Positions 17,369 to 27,538 are shown, counted from the stretch's first letter. The stretch: 34,796 bases of DNA from Phycisphaerales bacterium (GCA_022447205.1 JAKVBQ010000006.1:71186-105981); one strand, 5' to 3'. The notes: generated by a model not told the origin, from the sequence alone. Translations and numbers: made by a program.

Positions 17369-18073
17369 ATGCTTGGAAGCCTGATTGCAGCACTTCGATC
17401 CAACGACGCACTCGACAAGGCGTTTCTGGAATTCAACCAGATGCTCGAGTCCGGTCACTGGATGTACAAGGAGGTGCAGGACGTACTCGACGGCACCAAG
17501 AATCCCGCGGAGAGCCGGGAACCGATCTTCTCCCGGGACCAGGAGATCAACGACCTCCTTCGTTCGCTGCGCTCCAACCTCGTCACGCACCTGAGCATCA
17601 ACAAGAATGCCGACATCGCTGCGTGTCTGGTCCTGATGAGCATCGCGAAGGATGCCGAACGGATCGGTGACTACTGCAAGAACCTCTTCGAGATCGGCGT
17701 GCACGACCAGAGGAGCCAGGAGAACACCTCGTACACGGAACGACTCGACGCCCTCCCCGGCAAGGTCGAGGAGGTCTTCAAGCTGGTCGAAGAGGCGTTC
17801 CCGGAATCGAGCACCAAGATGGCGAAGGACGCGATTCGTGCCGCGGATTCCATCCGCGCGGAATGCGACTCGATCGAGAACGACCTCCTCGCGGAACGGG
17901 AGACGATGCAGACGCATGATGCCGCGGCCTGCAGCCTGAAGGCACGCTACTACAAGCGACTGGCCTCGCACCTCGCGAACATCGCGACGGCGATCTTCGG
18001 GAGGATCGAGGACCTCGACTTCAGGAAGCCCCCGAAGGCCGGGGACGCTGAACCCGAAGAGGCGAGCGGCTGA
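17369..18073 (+). CDS. phoU: PhoU-like phosphate-signalling protein
   Basis: A 234-residue, mostly helical protein of the PhoU family, which links phosphate transporters to PhoR and dampens uptake. The first three-helix repeat contains KDAERIGDYCKNL (94-106) with the ExxxD metal-binding pattern (Glu97, Asp101). The second repeat has KRLASHLANIAT near residue 200, where the acidic pattern is degenerate (SHLAN). The C-terminal 20 residues are polar and look disordered. ATG 17369 is preceded by GAGGAG at good spacing. The 91-base gap after nptA contains a possible small hairpin (TCGGCG/CGCCGA) but no clear terminator. With NptA next door it may act on that carrier rather than on Pst. Confidence 0.88.
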   Translation: MLGSLIAALRSNDALDKAFLEFNQMLESGHWMYKEVQDVLDGTKNPAESREPIFSRDQEINDLLRSLRSNLVTHLSINKNADIAACLVLMSIAKDAERIGDYCKNLFEIGVHDQRSQENTSYTERLDALPGKVEEVFKLVEEAFPESSTKMAKDAIRAADSIRAECDSIENDLLAERETMQTHDAAACSLKARYYKRLASHLANIATAIFGRIEDLDFRKPPKAGDAEPEEASG

Positions 18074-18100
18074 GCGGCACGTCAGCCCGGACAACCCGAA

Positions 18101-18122
18101 CCTCTCGGGAATTCCCGTGAGG
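18101..18122. repeat. Near-perfect palindrome in the gap after phoU
   Basis: CCTC-T-CGGGAATTCCCG-T-GAGG: a perfect 12-bp core palindrome flanked by a T:T mismatch and a further 4-bp arm on each side. It lies 27 bases after phoU and 71 bases before the next start codon. No U-tract follows, so it looks more like a binding site or processing hairpin than an intrinsic terminator. Confidence 0.5.
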
Positions 18123-18193
18123 ATTCACACTTGAACGAACCGAACAGGCGCTAGGATCGTCCTCTGAAGGCCGCTTCCGGGGACCACCGCCTG

Positions 18194-18703
18194 ATGAAGT
18201 CAACCAGATCCACGCACGTGCATGACACCCGAACCTCTTCGATCCAGGTCGAACGGGTGGACATCCTCGCGCGAACCCTGCATCTGGTCGGCCAGCGAAA
18301 GGCCCGGGACCTGACGGCGAGGCAGGCGGTCATCCAGGAGAACCGCTCCAGCGCGAAGGACGTACCGCCACCCTCGGATGCCCAGCTCAACCTGGTCTCG
18401 GAGATCATTCGCAGACTCCAGGGCTCGATGCTCACGCCCGAGGACCGAGCAGCGATCATCGCCATCGGAGAGGGAAACGGCCTGCGCCGTTTCGACATCA
18501 ACCTGCTGATCGCGAAGATTCAGGACCGGGTCAGGCGAGCGGAACCGACGAGCTGCAGAGCACTCGTCCAGACCAGTCGAGGCCCGTCGAAACCAGCGAC
18601 CTCACGATGGAACGAGGAGCTTGCGCACGCGGCAAGGCTGGCCATGGCGCTGATCGCCAGCACAGCCCTCGCGATGCTCGCGATCGAGTGGCTCCTGGGT
18701 TGA
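18194..18703 (+). CDS. Uncharacterised protein with a C-terminal membrane anchor
   Basis: 169 residues; I do not recognise the family. Residues 1-60 are basic and polar (STHVHDTRTSSIQVERVD, then RKARDLTARQ). Residues about 60-115 look like a compact helical domain with LNLVSEIIRRLQGSML, PEDRAAIIAIGEGNGLRRFD and INLLIAKIQDRVRR. A single hydrophobic helix at about 148-167 ends the protein, so it may be tail-anchored with its body in the cytoplasm. High third-position GC and a GGGGA before the ATG support it as real. It follows phoU by 120 bases and converges with rnc at 16 bases. The link to phosphate signalling is positional only. Confidence 0.7.
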   Translation: MKSTRSTHVHDTRTSSIQVERVDILARTLHLVGQRKARDLTARQAVIQENRSSAKDVPPPSDAQLNLVSEIIRRLQGSMLTPEDRAAIIAIGEGNGLRRFDINLLIAKIQDRVRRAEPTSCRALVQTSRGPSKPATSRWNEELAHAARLAMALIASTALAMLAIEWLLG

Positions 18704-18719
18704 GTCCGGACCGGGATGT

Positions 18720-19553
18720 TCAGGCGTCGTGATCGAGTTCCGCGCCTGCGGGCGTGGTGGTCGGAGCAGCGACACCATCCTCCACCCCGAGCTGTCGGAC
18801 CCGATCGCTGAAGGCATCGATATCAAGCTCCTCCACCTCGACGAGGCGGATCTCCCCATCGTCGTCGTTTTCCGCGATGCCGAGTTCGATCAGGGTGGCG
18901 AGCGCGGCCTGCTGCTCGGCCTGCTTCTTCGAGTTGCCCCAGCACGAGGCATAGCGACGCGAGTCGATCTGGACGCAGACGTGGAAGCACTTCGCGTGAT
19001 CCGGACCACGTTCCTCGAGCACGGGGTAGACGGGGTTCTGCCCACCCAGTCGCTGCAGCGTCTGCTGGAGGACGGACTTGAAGTTGTGCTGGTGACCGAG
19101 CCTTGCCGCCTCGCTGACCAGGCCTCCAAGATGCCTGAGGATGAACTGGCGAGCGGATTCCAGGCCGGCGTCGAGGTACATCGCACCGATCAGGGATTCG
19201 AAGACGGCGGCGGCAAGTGACTGCGGAAGGTCCTCGCGGCCGCCCATCCCCTTGCCGAGCTGCAGCAGTTCGGACAGGCCGATGGCGTTGGCGACGTCGG
19301 CGCAGGTCCGACGGCTGACGACGTTCGACTTGATCTTGGTGAGTTCACCCTCGAGGTACTCGGGGTATCGCTGGTAGAGGTGCTCGCAGACCACCATCCC
19401 GAGGACGCTGTCCCCGAGGAATTCGAGTCGTTCATTGCTCTTCAGGCGGGTCTCAGCCTGCGAGGCATGACGCAGCGCACGCTTCAACAGCGTCTTGTCG
19501 GTGAAGGTATGACCGAGCTTGAGCTCAGCCTCATGCAGGATGGCGTCATCCAT
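18720..19553 (-). CDS. rnc: Ribonuclease III
   Basis: A 277-residue double-strand RNA endonuclease for rRNA and mRNA processing. The nuclease domain has the signature NERLEFLGDSVLG (40-52) with Glu41, Glu44 and Asp48, and AAAVFESLIGAMYLD (114-128) with Glu119. The double-stranded RNA-binding domain runs from about 155 to 225 (NFKSVLQQTLQRLGGQNP, then NSKKQAEQQAA). The position matching E. coli Asp114, one of four conserved metal-site acidic residues, is Ala116 here (LAAAVFES against the usual LADxxE pattern). An acidic tail of about 45 residues follows the RNA-binding domain. ATG 19553 is used because the family homology begins there; the upstream frame runs through leader hairpins at 19612-19656. 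Confidence 0.95.
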   Translation of the reverse strand: MDDAILHEAELKLGHTFTDKTLLKRALRHASQAETRLKSNERLEFLGDSVLGMVVCEHLYQRYPEYLEGELTKIKSNVVSRRTCADVANAIGLSELLQLGKGMGGREDLPQSLAAAVFESLIGAMYLDAGLESARQFILRHLGGLVSEAARLGHQHNFKSVLQQTLQRLGGQNPVYPVLEERGPDHAKCFHVCVQIDSRRYASCWGNSKKQAEQQAALATLIELGIAENDDDGEIRLVEVEELDIDAFSDRVRQLGVEDGVAAPTTTPAGAELDHDA

Positions 19554-19855
19554 GGTCGAGTTCCAAGCACCCCAGAAGGCGGGCGCAGTGAGTCTCGACC
19601 CGGGCGGCTTCTCCGTTCGCCGTCTCCCACGGCGAATGGAGGACCCGCGCGGGTCCGATCTGATCCTAGCATGCCCCCATCCAGAGAGGCATTCATGAGT
19701 TGATATCGGCTCAACAGATCCCCTCCTGAAGCCCGATAGCCCCCATATTGACTCTTCTGGGCCGGGGAGTGGCCTCAATGGCGGTCTCCGGGTAGACTGT
19801 CGGACTCGCTTGAGGGGCCGACGGCCCATGACGAAGCCCCTGGAAAGGCACTCGG
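19554..19855. other. 302-base divergent intergenic region between rnc and rpmH
   Basis: No coding frame is credible here. It holds the rnc leader hairpins (19612-19656), less GC-rich DNA around 19690-19755 where divergent promoters would be expected (for example TTGACT at 19749), and just before rpmH a possible hairpin with outer arms AGGGGC (19813-19818) and GCCCCT (19836-19841). I saw no DnaA-box cluster and no RNA gene. Confidence 0.5.
19612..19656 (-). promoter_or_regulatory. Tandem hairpins in the rnc leader region
   Basis: Two adjacent inverted repeats lie 59-103 bases upstream of the rnc start. The first (19612-19640) is a 12-bp stem, TCCGTTCGCCGT with ACGGCGAATGGA, including one G:T pair and a CTCCC loop. 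The second (19641-19656) is a perfect 16-base palindrome, GGACCCGCGCGGGTCC. If transcribed they would form two stacked stem-loops in the rnc 5' leader. In E. coli, RNase III cuts a hairpin in its own leader to limit expression; the same is plausible here but not shown. Confidence 0.5.
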
Positions 19856-19990
19856 ATGCATTACCCCAGACGAACCAGCCGCATCAAGAAGATCCGCAAG
19901 CAGGGTTTCCGTGCGCGCATGCGAACGAAGGCCGGCCGCAAGATGATCAATCGCAAGCGCGCGATGGGTCGACGGCTGAACGTCCGCTGA
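19856..19990 (+). CDS. rpmH: 50S ribosomal protein bL34
   Basis: A 44-codon gene that is easy to miss. The product starts MHYPRRTSRIKKIRKQ and contains GFRARMRTKAGRKMIN, the hallmark of bL34, followed by RKRAMGRRLNVR. It is very basic and of the usual family length. A strong ribosome site, GGAAAGG, lies about seven bases upstream of the ATG. In most bacteria rpmH is followed by rnpA and lies near dnaA; here a shikimate kinase begins 34 bases downstream instead. Confidence 0.96.
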   Translation: MHYPRRTSRIKKIRKQGFRARMRTKAGRKMINRKRAMGRRLNVR

Positions 19991-20024
19991 GCAGAGAATT
20001 GACCACCAGGCGTGAACCAGATCG

Positions 20025-20582
20025 ATGATGTCTGCACCATCGAAGGCTGTCGTGTTGATCGGCCTGCGCGGTGCGGGCAAGACGAGCCTCGGCCGTCGCC
20101 TCGCGGAGACACTCGGTCTTCGCTTCGAGGATCTCGACGACCTCGCGCTCGCCGACTGCGCCGAAGCCTCGATCGCCGAGGTCTTCTCATCGCGTGGTGA
20201 GTCCGCCTGGCGAACTGCGGAAGCCCACGCCTTCAGCAGCGCGCTTTCAAGGGGTGTGGAGATTCTCGCCCTCGGTGGCGGTGCCCCCATGACCGACGCG
20301 ATCAGGGATCGGCTCCAGGCCGGCAGGGAGGCGGGCACCCTCACCGTGATCTGGTTGGATGCCCCTGATGCGATCCTCGCGGAGCGGATCGGTGCACATG
20401 ACGATGCGAGGCCCGCCCTCCTGAGCGACGAGGACGGGCAGGAGGCGACGCCCGAACAGGAAACCAGCGCGCTGCGCGAACGGAGGGCCCCGGTCTTCGC
20501 GGCGCTTGCAGACACCCTCATCGACACGACGGCCGCGCCATCGAGCGTCCTGGAGGACCTCGTCAAGGCGGCGGGAAGCTGA
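20025..20582 (+). CDS. aroK: Shikimate kinase
   Basis: A 185-residue P-loop kinase that phosphorylates shikimate at the 3-hydroxyl in the chorismate pathway. Walker A is GLRGAGKT (13-20). The shikimate-binding FEDLDD (34-39) has Asp36 and Asp38. GESAWRTAEAHAF has Arg63 and Glu66, and GGG is at 84-86. The lid region follows in RPALLSDEDG, and LRERRAPVFAALAD matches the C-terminal helix. Two adjacent ATG codons (20025 and 20028) are both possible starts. It follows rpmH closely and may be cotranscribed with it. No other aro genes are in the window. The lid segment is a little longer than usual. Confidence 0.9.
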   Translation: MMSAPSKAVVLIGLRGAGKTSLGRRLAETLGLRFEDLDDLALADCAEASIAEVFSSRGESAWRTAEAHAFSSALSRGVEILALGGGAPMTDAIRDRLQAGREAGTLTVIWLDAPDAILAERIGAHDDARPALLSDEDGQEATPEQETSALRERRAPVFAALADTLIDTTAAPSSVLEDLVKAAGS

Positions 20583-20687
20583 CACCCGTCGCGAGCGTGC
20601 AAACTCCTTCACAGCCCGGGGGATCAATCTGCCGATGAGGTGAGGAGCCCCCCCACCTGAACCAAGGACGAGGCACCGCAGGCTCCC

Positions 20688-21686
20688 ATGACGATTCTCG
20701 ATGCAATCATCCTCGGCATTGTCGAAGGCATCACCGAATACCTCCCGGTCTCCTCGACCGGGCACCTGATCATCACCTCATGGCTGCTCGGACTCGACGA
20801 GAGTTCGGAGCAGGCGGAGGCGGTCAACGCCTTCAACATCATCATCCAGGGCGGTGCGATCCTCGCAGTACTCGGCCTCTATCGGAAACGGGTGCTGCAG
20901 ATGATCCGGGGGCTTGCGGGCAGGGACGTCGCCGGCAGGAAGCTCTTCACGAACCTGGTCATCGCATTCATCCCGGCCGCCATCCTGGGCGTCCTGCTCG
21001 ACGACATCATCGAACGACACCTCTTCACGCCGATCCCCGTGATCGCGGCCCTCTTCCTCGGAGGCATCCTGCTGCTTGGCATGCGACGCTGGCAGGACCG
21101 GATCTACGCCGCACAGAATGCCGGGCCGGGCAGCGGTTCGAGCGGCGATCATGAGGAACGGGAAGCGGATCGCTTCGTGGACATCGAAGCGCTCTCCTGG
21201 AAGAGCGCCCTGATCATCGGGTTCCTGCAGTGCGTCGCGATGTGGCCCGGCACCAGCCGCTCGATGATGACGATCGTGGGCGGGATGTTCATGGGGCTCC
21301 GGCCGCGACAGGCGGCGGAATTCAGCTTCCTCCTCGGACTGCCCACCCTGGGCGGGGCATGCGTCTACAAGCTCGGCAAGGCGCTGCTTCGCGACGGTGA
21401 CGGCTTCATCACGACCCTCGGTGGCTGGGTACCGGTGGCGGTGGGCATCGCGGTCGCGACCCTGGCCGCGGCGGTCGCGATCAAGTGGCTGGTCGAATGG
21501 CTCGCCTCGCACGGACTCGCCCTCTTCGGCTGGTGGCGCATCGCACTCAGCGTGTTCCTCGGAGGCGCGATCTACATGGGCTGGTTCACCATCACCCCAC
21601 CAGCCGATGCGGAGATGACCGGCAACGGTTCGACGACGGCGACCCTGGCGACTGCAGGACAGGTGGACGTCACGCCCGAAGGCTGA
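20688..21686 (+). CDS. uppP: Undecaprenyl-diphosphatase UppP/BacA
   Basis: A 332-residue inner-membrane enzyme that dephosphorylates undecaprenyl pyrophosphate so the lipid carrier can be reused for cell-wall synthesis; overexpression is known to confer bacitracin resistance in other bacteria. The first catalytic motif is VEGITEYLPVSSTGHL (12-27) with Glu13, Glu17, Ser22/23 and His26. The second is WPGTSRSMMTIVGGMF (186-201). About eight membrane segments are expected. Relative to the usual 270-290 residues it has a polar cytoplasmic insert at about 140-165 and a polar C-terminal tail after residue 310. It lies 105 bases after aroK. Confidence 0.95.
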   Translation: MTILDAIILGIVEGITEYLPVSSTGHLIITSWLLGLDESSEQAEAVNAFNIIIQGGAILAVLGLYRKRVLQMIRGLAGRDVAGRKLFTNLVIAFIPAAILGVLLDDIIERHLFTPIPVIAALFLGGILLLGMRRWQDRIYAAQNAGPGSGSSGDHEEREADRFVDIEALSWKSALIIGFLQCVAMWPGTSRSMMTIVGGMFMGLRPRQAAEFSFLLGLPTLGGACVYKLGKALLRDGDGFITTLGGWVPVAVGIAVATLAAAVAIKWLVEWLASHGLALFGWWRIALSVFLGGAIYMGWFTITPPADAEMTGNGSTTATLATAGQVDVTPEG

Positions 21687-21730
21687 GCGCACACCACCTG
21701 ATCCACTCCAATTCATCGAGAGGCCCCACG

Positions 21731-22273
21731 TCAGTCGGAGGACGTGTCTTCCTCGTCACCAAGCTCGATCAGGTCCTCGCGAAGCGCACGTTCCTCGTCA
21801 CGCTCCTGGAGAGGCAGTCCGTTCTCGACGCGAGCGAACTGCCGTTCGACCGAGAGGCGATCGAGGGCCGGGACGATCCGGGAGACCGGGGCGATCTGCT
21901 CGAACACCGCGATCTGCCAGCCGTCCCGAGCGGTCTGGTAGCCGACGTAGAGGACGTTGTCCGCGGCGACCGGACCGACCGCATCAAGCCAGACCAGGGA
22001 ATCCTCCGCCTGGTGCAGGTGCGGCTGCTCGAAGGTCTTCCCGCCGACATGTTCCATGAGGTACCAGCGCACCGCACCGGGCTGGTCGCCCCCGGCAAGC
22101 ATGCGCAACCACCAGTCACCGCCCTTGAAGGAGACCTTGCCGAAATCGACGACCTCCGGACGGGGAAAGAGGGTGCCACCAAGCGCCCACGCAAGGAGGG
22201 CCGCCATGATGAAGAAGATCGCCGACTTCACGATGAGGCTGCGGAGACCGAGGATGACTTGGACGATGGCCAT
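21731..22273 (-). CDS. Uncharacterised protein with one N-terminal membrane segment
   Basis: 180 residues; I do not recognise the family. One hydrophobic segment (about 9-33, LRSLIVKSAIFFIMAALLAWALGG) is followed by a soluble region with many aromatic residues (GGDWWLRML, VRWYLMEH, GYQTARDGWQIAVFEQ). The tail is very acidic (EERALREDLIELGDEEDTSSD). It starts 17 bases after the ligA stop, on the same strand, so it should share the ligA transcript. No ribosome site is obvious before the ATG, which fits translation coupled to ligA. The body is probably outside the cytoplasm if the segment is an uncleaved anchor. Confidence 0.72.
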   Translation of the reverse strand: MAIVQVILGLRSLIVKSAIFFIMAALLAWALGGTLFPRPEVVDFGKVSFKGGDWWLRMLAGGDQPGAVRWYLMEHVGGKTFEQPHLHQAEDSLVWLDAVGPVAADNVLYVGYQTARDGWQIAVFEQIAPVSRIVPALDRLSVERQFARVENGLPLQERDEERALREDLIELGDEEDTSSD

Positions 22274-22290
22274 GGGGGGAACAGGATAGC

Positions 22291-24610
<2,320 letters not shown>

Positions 24611-24611
<1 letters not shown>

Positions 24612-25501
24612 CAGGCAGTCTCCCGGGTGTCGTCACCCGTCGCGTTGAATCGTTCCTCGATCACCCTGCGTGCCGTGATGATATCCGCCACCCGAGCCTC
24701 GCCGGCCTCCCTTTCGATCACCAGGTCCACTTCCCGCGGCATCGAGGCGACGACGTCGAAGAAGGCCGGCCAGTCGACGGCACCGGTGCCGACCGGAACC
24801 TCGGCACCCCATTCCCCGGGCACCTCGGAGGGGACGGCATCCTTGACATGGACCTGGACGGTCCGTTCGGCGAGCAGGCGAATCCCCTCGATCGGATCCC
24901 CCATGCCGTAGAGAATCATGTTCGCGGGATCGAAGTTGATCCCGACACCGGGACGATCGAGCTCATCCAGGACGTCGAGGATCGTCCGGGCGGTCTCCTG
25001 ACCGGTCTCGAACGCGATCGAGACCCCGCGTTCCCCGAACATGTCGATGAGCTGCCGGAGTCGATGGAGCACGGTCTCCCGACACGGGTCGTCGGCATCA
25101 TGCGGGATGAAGCCGGCATGGAAGGAGATCAGTCGGATCCGGCACTCCTCGGCGAGATCAGCGACCCGGATCGCCGACTCGAGGATCTCCGGCCAGTGTG
25201 CGTCGGGGCGGACGCCTCCCGTGGCCTTGATCGTCTCGAGGGTGGTGTAGTCCTCATGGACCGTCGAGAACATCCCGCTCAGGATGCGGATCCCGTGATC
25301 CCTCAGGATCTGGATGCTGTCCGCCCAGATCCGGGGCTCGTCGACGAGGGGCAGCAGCGCCAGCTGGACGGCGGAGAGCCCGGTTCCCTCAAGCGACTCC
25401 AGGAGGTCCCTGGGGTGACCGGGCCGGAGGCTCCAGCTGCAGACGCCGATACCGGGCATCGATCGAGGGGGTTCATTCGATTCGGGGTCCCTGTGCACCA
25501 T
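24611..25501 (-). CDS. Sugar phosphate isomerase/epimerase (xylose-isomerase-like TIM barrel)
   Basis: About 296 residues of the AP-endonuclease-2/xylose-isomerase-like barrel. Typical strand ends with metal ligands are visible: IGVCSWSL near the N-terminus, IRLISFHAGFIPH, VSIAFETGQE (metal-binding Glu), VGINFDPANMILYG (Asp and Asn), VQVHVKDA (His and Asp) and VIEREAG (Glu). The family includes sugar isomerases, inosose dehydratases and epimerases; the substrate cannot be told from sequence. ATG 25501 has GGAAGGAG just upstream; ATG 25459 is a later option that starts directly at the barrel. It is the first gene of the operon that continues to the FmdB-like gene and ligA. Confidence 0.88.
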
Positions 25502-25602
25502 GGGCTCCTTCCGGGGTTCCTGACCCGGAAAGTGTACCTTCGATGCGGATGCTGGCCCGAACTCCCGAGGGACTCTAGGATGTCCCATCGGAGAACTCCC
25601 CA

Positions 25603-26277
25603 GTGACCAGCGCCAGGGTTGACCACGACACGATGCCGACAGACGACGAGGACCCGAAGCGACGGGGCCTGGGACGTCGTCTCGGGGCGTTCTTCAGCCG
25701 CCTGTCCACCCGGAACGTGTTCTTCAACAAGCTCTGCTCCCTGATCTGGCTCCCCTACGCCTTCCGGAGCGGGATCAGCTTCCGGCAGCTGGACAAGGAC
25801 ACCTTCACCGCCAAGCTCCCCTTCCGGCGCATCAACCGCAACTGGTACAACGCGATGGCCGGTGCGGCCCTTCTCGGCAATTCCGAGGTCGCCGCCGGGA
25901 TGTACCTCTTCGCGGAATGCGGCTCCGACTACATCGTGATCTGCAAGGAGATGCGCTACCGCTTCCTCCGCCCGTGCTTCGGACCGGCGATCTACCGGAT
26001 CGTCAACTGCGAGGATCTCACCACCAAGGTCGCCGATGGCGGTGAGTTCAACATCGAGCTGGAGCTGACGATCACCCAGCACGTCCACAAGAAGAAGGGC
26101 AAGGATCGACGGGTCGGCCGCTGCTTCATCACCTTCCACTGCACCCCGAAGGAGATGTACAACGATCGTCGCGTCAGGGGCGGAGCCAGGGACCGCACCC
26201 CACAGGTCCGCCAGATGATCGAGGAACAGGCACCGGAGGAGTCGGTCGAGACCCGGGACGTCGCGACGACCCCCTGA
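25603..26277 (+). CDS. DUF4442 (hotdog-fold, thioesterase-like) protein
   Basis: 224 residues. The central part (about 35-170) resembles DUF4442: it contains LIWLPYAFRSGISF, the conserved-looking FRRINRNWYNAMAGAALLGNSEVAAG, and FRPCF-like text (FLRPCFGPAIY). DUF4442 proteins have a hotdog fold related to acyl-CoA thioesterases and PaaI, but a specific activity is not established. The ends are charged and probably disordered. The GTG start at 25603 has GGAG nine bases upstream; ATG 25633 has none. The next gene follows 27 bases after the stop, suggesting cotranscription with the membrane protein. Confidence 0.75.
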   Translation: MTSARVDHDTMPTDDEDPKRRGLGRRLGAFFSRLSTRNVFFNKLCSLIWLPYAFRSGISFRQLDKDTFTAKLPFRRINRNWYNAMAGAALLGNSEVAAGMYLFAECGSDYIVICKEMRYRFLRPCFGPAIYRIVNCEDLTTKVADGGEFNIELELTITQHVHKKKGKDRRVGRCFITFHCTPKEMYNDRRVRGGARDRTPQVRQMIEEQAPEESVETRDVATTP

Positions 26278-26304
26278 CGCCACTCCCGCCGTAGACTTCA
26301 CGCC

Positions 26305-27414
26305 ATGCAGGCAGCGAACGCACGCAGCATCCTCGGCTGGGGCATCTACTCGGCAAGCAGCTGGACCTGGTGCATCGGGCTCTACCTCCCGATCATCATG
26401 CTTCGGCTCTTCGGCTGGCCGGGCTTCCTGCTCTTCGCCATACCGAACATCGCAGGCGTCGTGCTCTTCGGCTACCTCTTCGACGAACGAAGGAGTCGGG
26501 ATGCGCTTGAAACGCACCGCCCGGCCGTTCGCCTGTTCTCGATCGCGACCGCGGGCTACCAGCTGTTCTTCATCGGCTGGCTGTGGACGCGGCTGCTCGG
26601 AGACGGCTCCTCGAACCTCGGGGCGATGGTCGCCCTCGGGGCCTGGCTGATCGGCCTGGTCCTGGTGATGCTCCCGGATCGCGCATGGGTCTGGCTGGGT
26701 GTCGGCACCTGGGCGATGTCGATCGTGCTGTTCACGCTCCATGGGGCGGACGGCCTGGGTTCGCTCCCCGCATCCGGCAGCCTGGAACGGAGCGATCTCC
26801 TCCTCCTCGCGCCTGCGGTCATCTTCGGGTTCATGTTCTGCCCATGGCTCGATGCCTCATTCCACAGGGCGCGAATCCGTTCGAAGAGCCCCCACGTCTT
26901 CGTGGTCTTCGCCCTGACCTTCGCACCGATGATCCTCTTCACGTGCTGTTACGGAAGCGAGGGCACGCTCGCACTCGACGGCATCATCCTCGCGCAGCTC
27001 ACGATGCAGGCGACCTTCACCACCGCCGTCCATCTCCGTGAAGCCTGGCTCGGTGGACCGGACACCGATCGTCGATCGATCACCCCCTGGCCCTGGGCGG
27101 CGTTCCTGCCGGGCTGCGCGATCCTGCTGGGCACGCTTCCGTTCATCGCCGGCGAGACGACCTACCTGCGCATCCTCGGCCTCTATGGCCTGGTGTTTCC
27201 CGCCTACGCCCTCCTCTTCATGCGCCGGCGAAACGTCGCCACTCCGAATCGAACCAGCCTGCTGCTCTTCGCGCTGCTGCTCATCCCCTGCGGGATCGCC
27301 TTCGACCGGGCCTTCATCGATCTCGCCACGGCCTGGGTGCCCTTCGCGGTGGGAGGCCTGCTTCTGTTGGTCTGCGCGACGTGGCTCCTGAACCGCAGAC
27401 CCACCAGCAGCTGA
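26305..27414 (+). CDS. Polytopic membrane protein of unknown function
   Basis: 369 residues with roughly ten hydrophobic segments, for example WCIGLYLPIIMLRLFGWPG, LFAIPNIAGVVLFGYLF, LGAWLIGLVLVMLPD, FVVFALTFAPMILFTCCYG and FLPGCAILLGTLPFIAG. The N-terminal GWGIYSASSWTWCIG followed by a helix with AIPN recalls a half of a sodium/solute symporter, but I cannot assign it. Short charged loops (DERRSRDALETHRP and GGPDTDRRS) suggest cytoplasmic sides. Start ATG 26305 has no strong ribosome site. High third-position GC and the steady hydrophobic pattern make it a real gene. Confidence 0.75.
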   Translation: MQAANARSILGWGIYSASSWTWCIGLYLPIIMLRLFGWPGFLLFAIPNIAGVVLFGYLFDERRSRDALETHRPAVRLFSIATAGYQLFFIGWLWTRLLGDGSSNLGAMVALGAWLIGLVLVMLPDRAWVWLGVGTWAMSIVLFTLHGADGLGSLPASGSLERSDLLLLAPAVIFGFMFCPWLDASFHRARIRSKSPHVFVVFALTFAPMILFTCCYGSEGTLALDGIILAQLTMQATFTTAVHLREAWLGGPDTDRRSITPWPWAAFLPGCAILLGTLPFIAGETTYLRILGLYGLVFPAYALLFMRRRNVATPNRTSLLLFALLLIPCGIAFDRAFIDLATAWVPFAVGGLLLLVCATWLLNRRPTSS

Positions 27415-27538
27415 TCCGCGCGTGAATCCCCCGGAAACGGGAAAGAAGACCGATCTCGGGGGGGTTCTCATGGATTGGAGGCCGTGGACGCGATAGGCTT
27501 CATGGAGAAGCCGCTTTGCCGGATACCGGAGCATCGCC

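Noticed and set aside
19554-20024. A possible replication origin near rpmH
   Set aside because: No cluster of TTATCCACA-like DnaA boxes, no AT-rich unwinding region and no dnaA nearby.
27422-27467. Inverted repeat AATCCCCC with GGGGGGTT after the polytopic membrane protein gene
   Set aside because: The pairing needs a bulge, the loop is over 20 bases and the T-tract is weak, so I did not call it a terminator.
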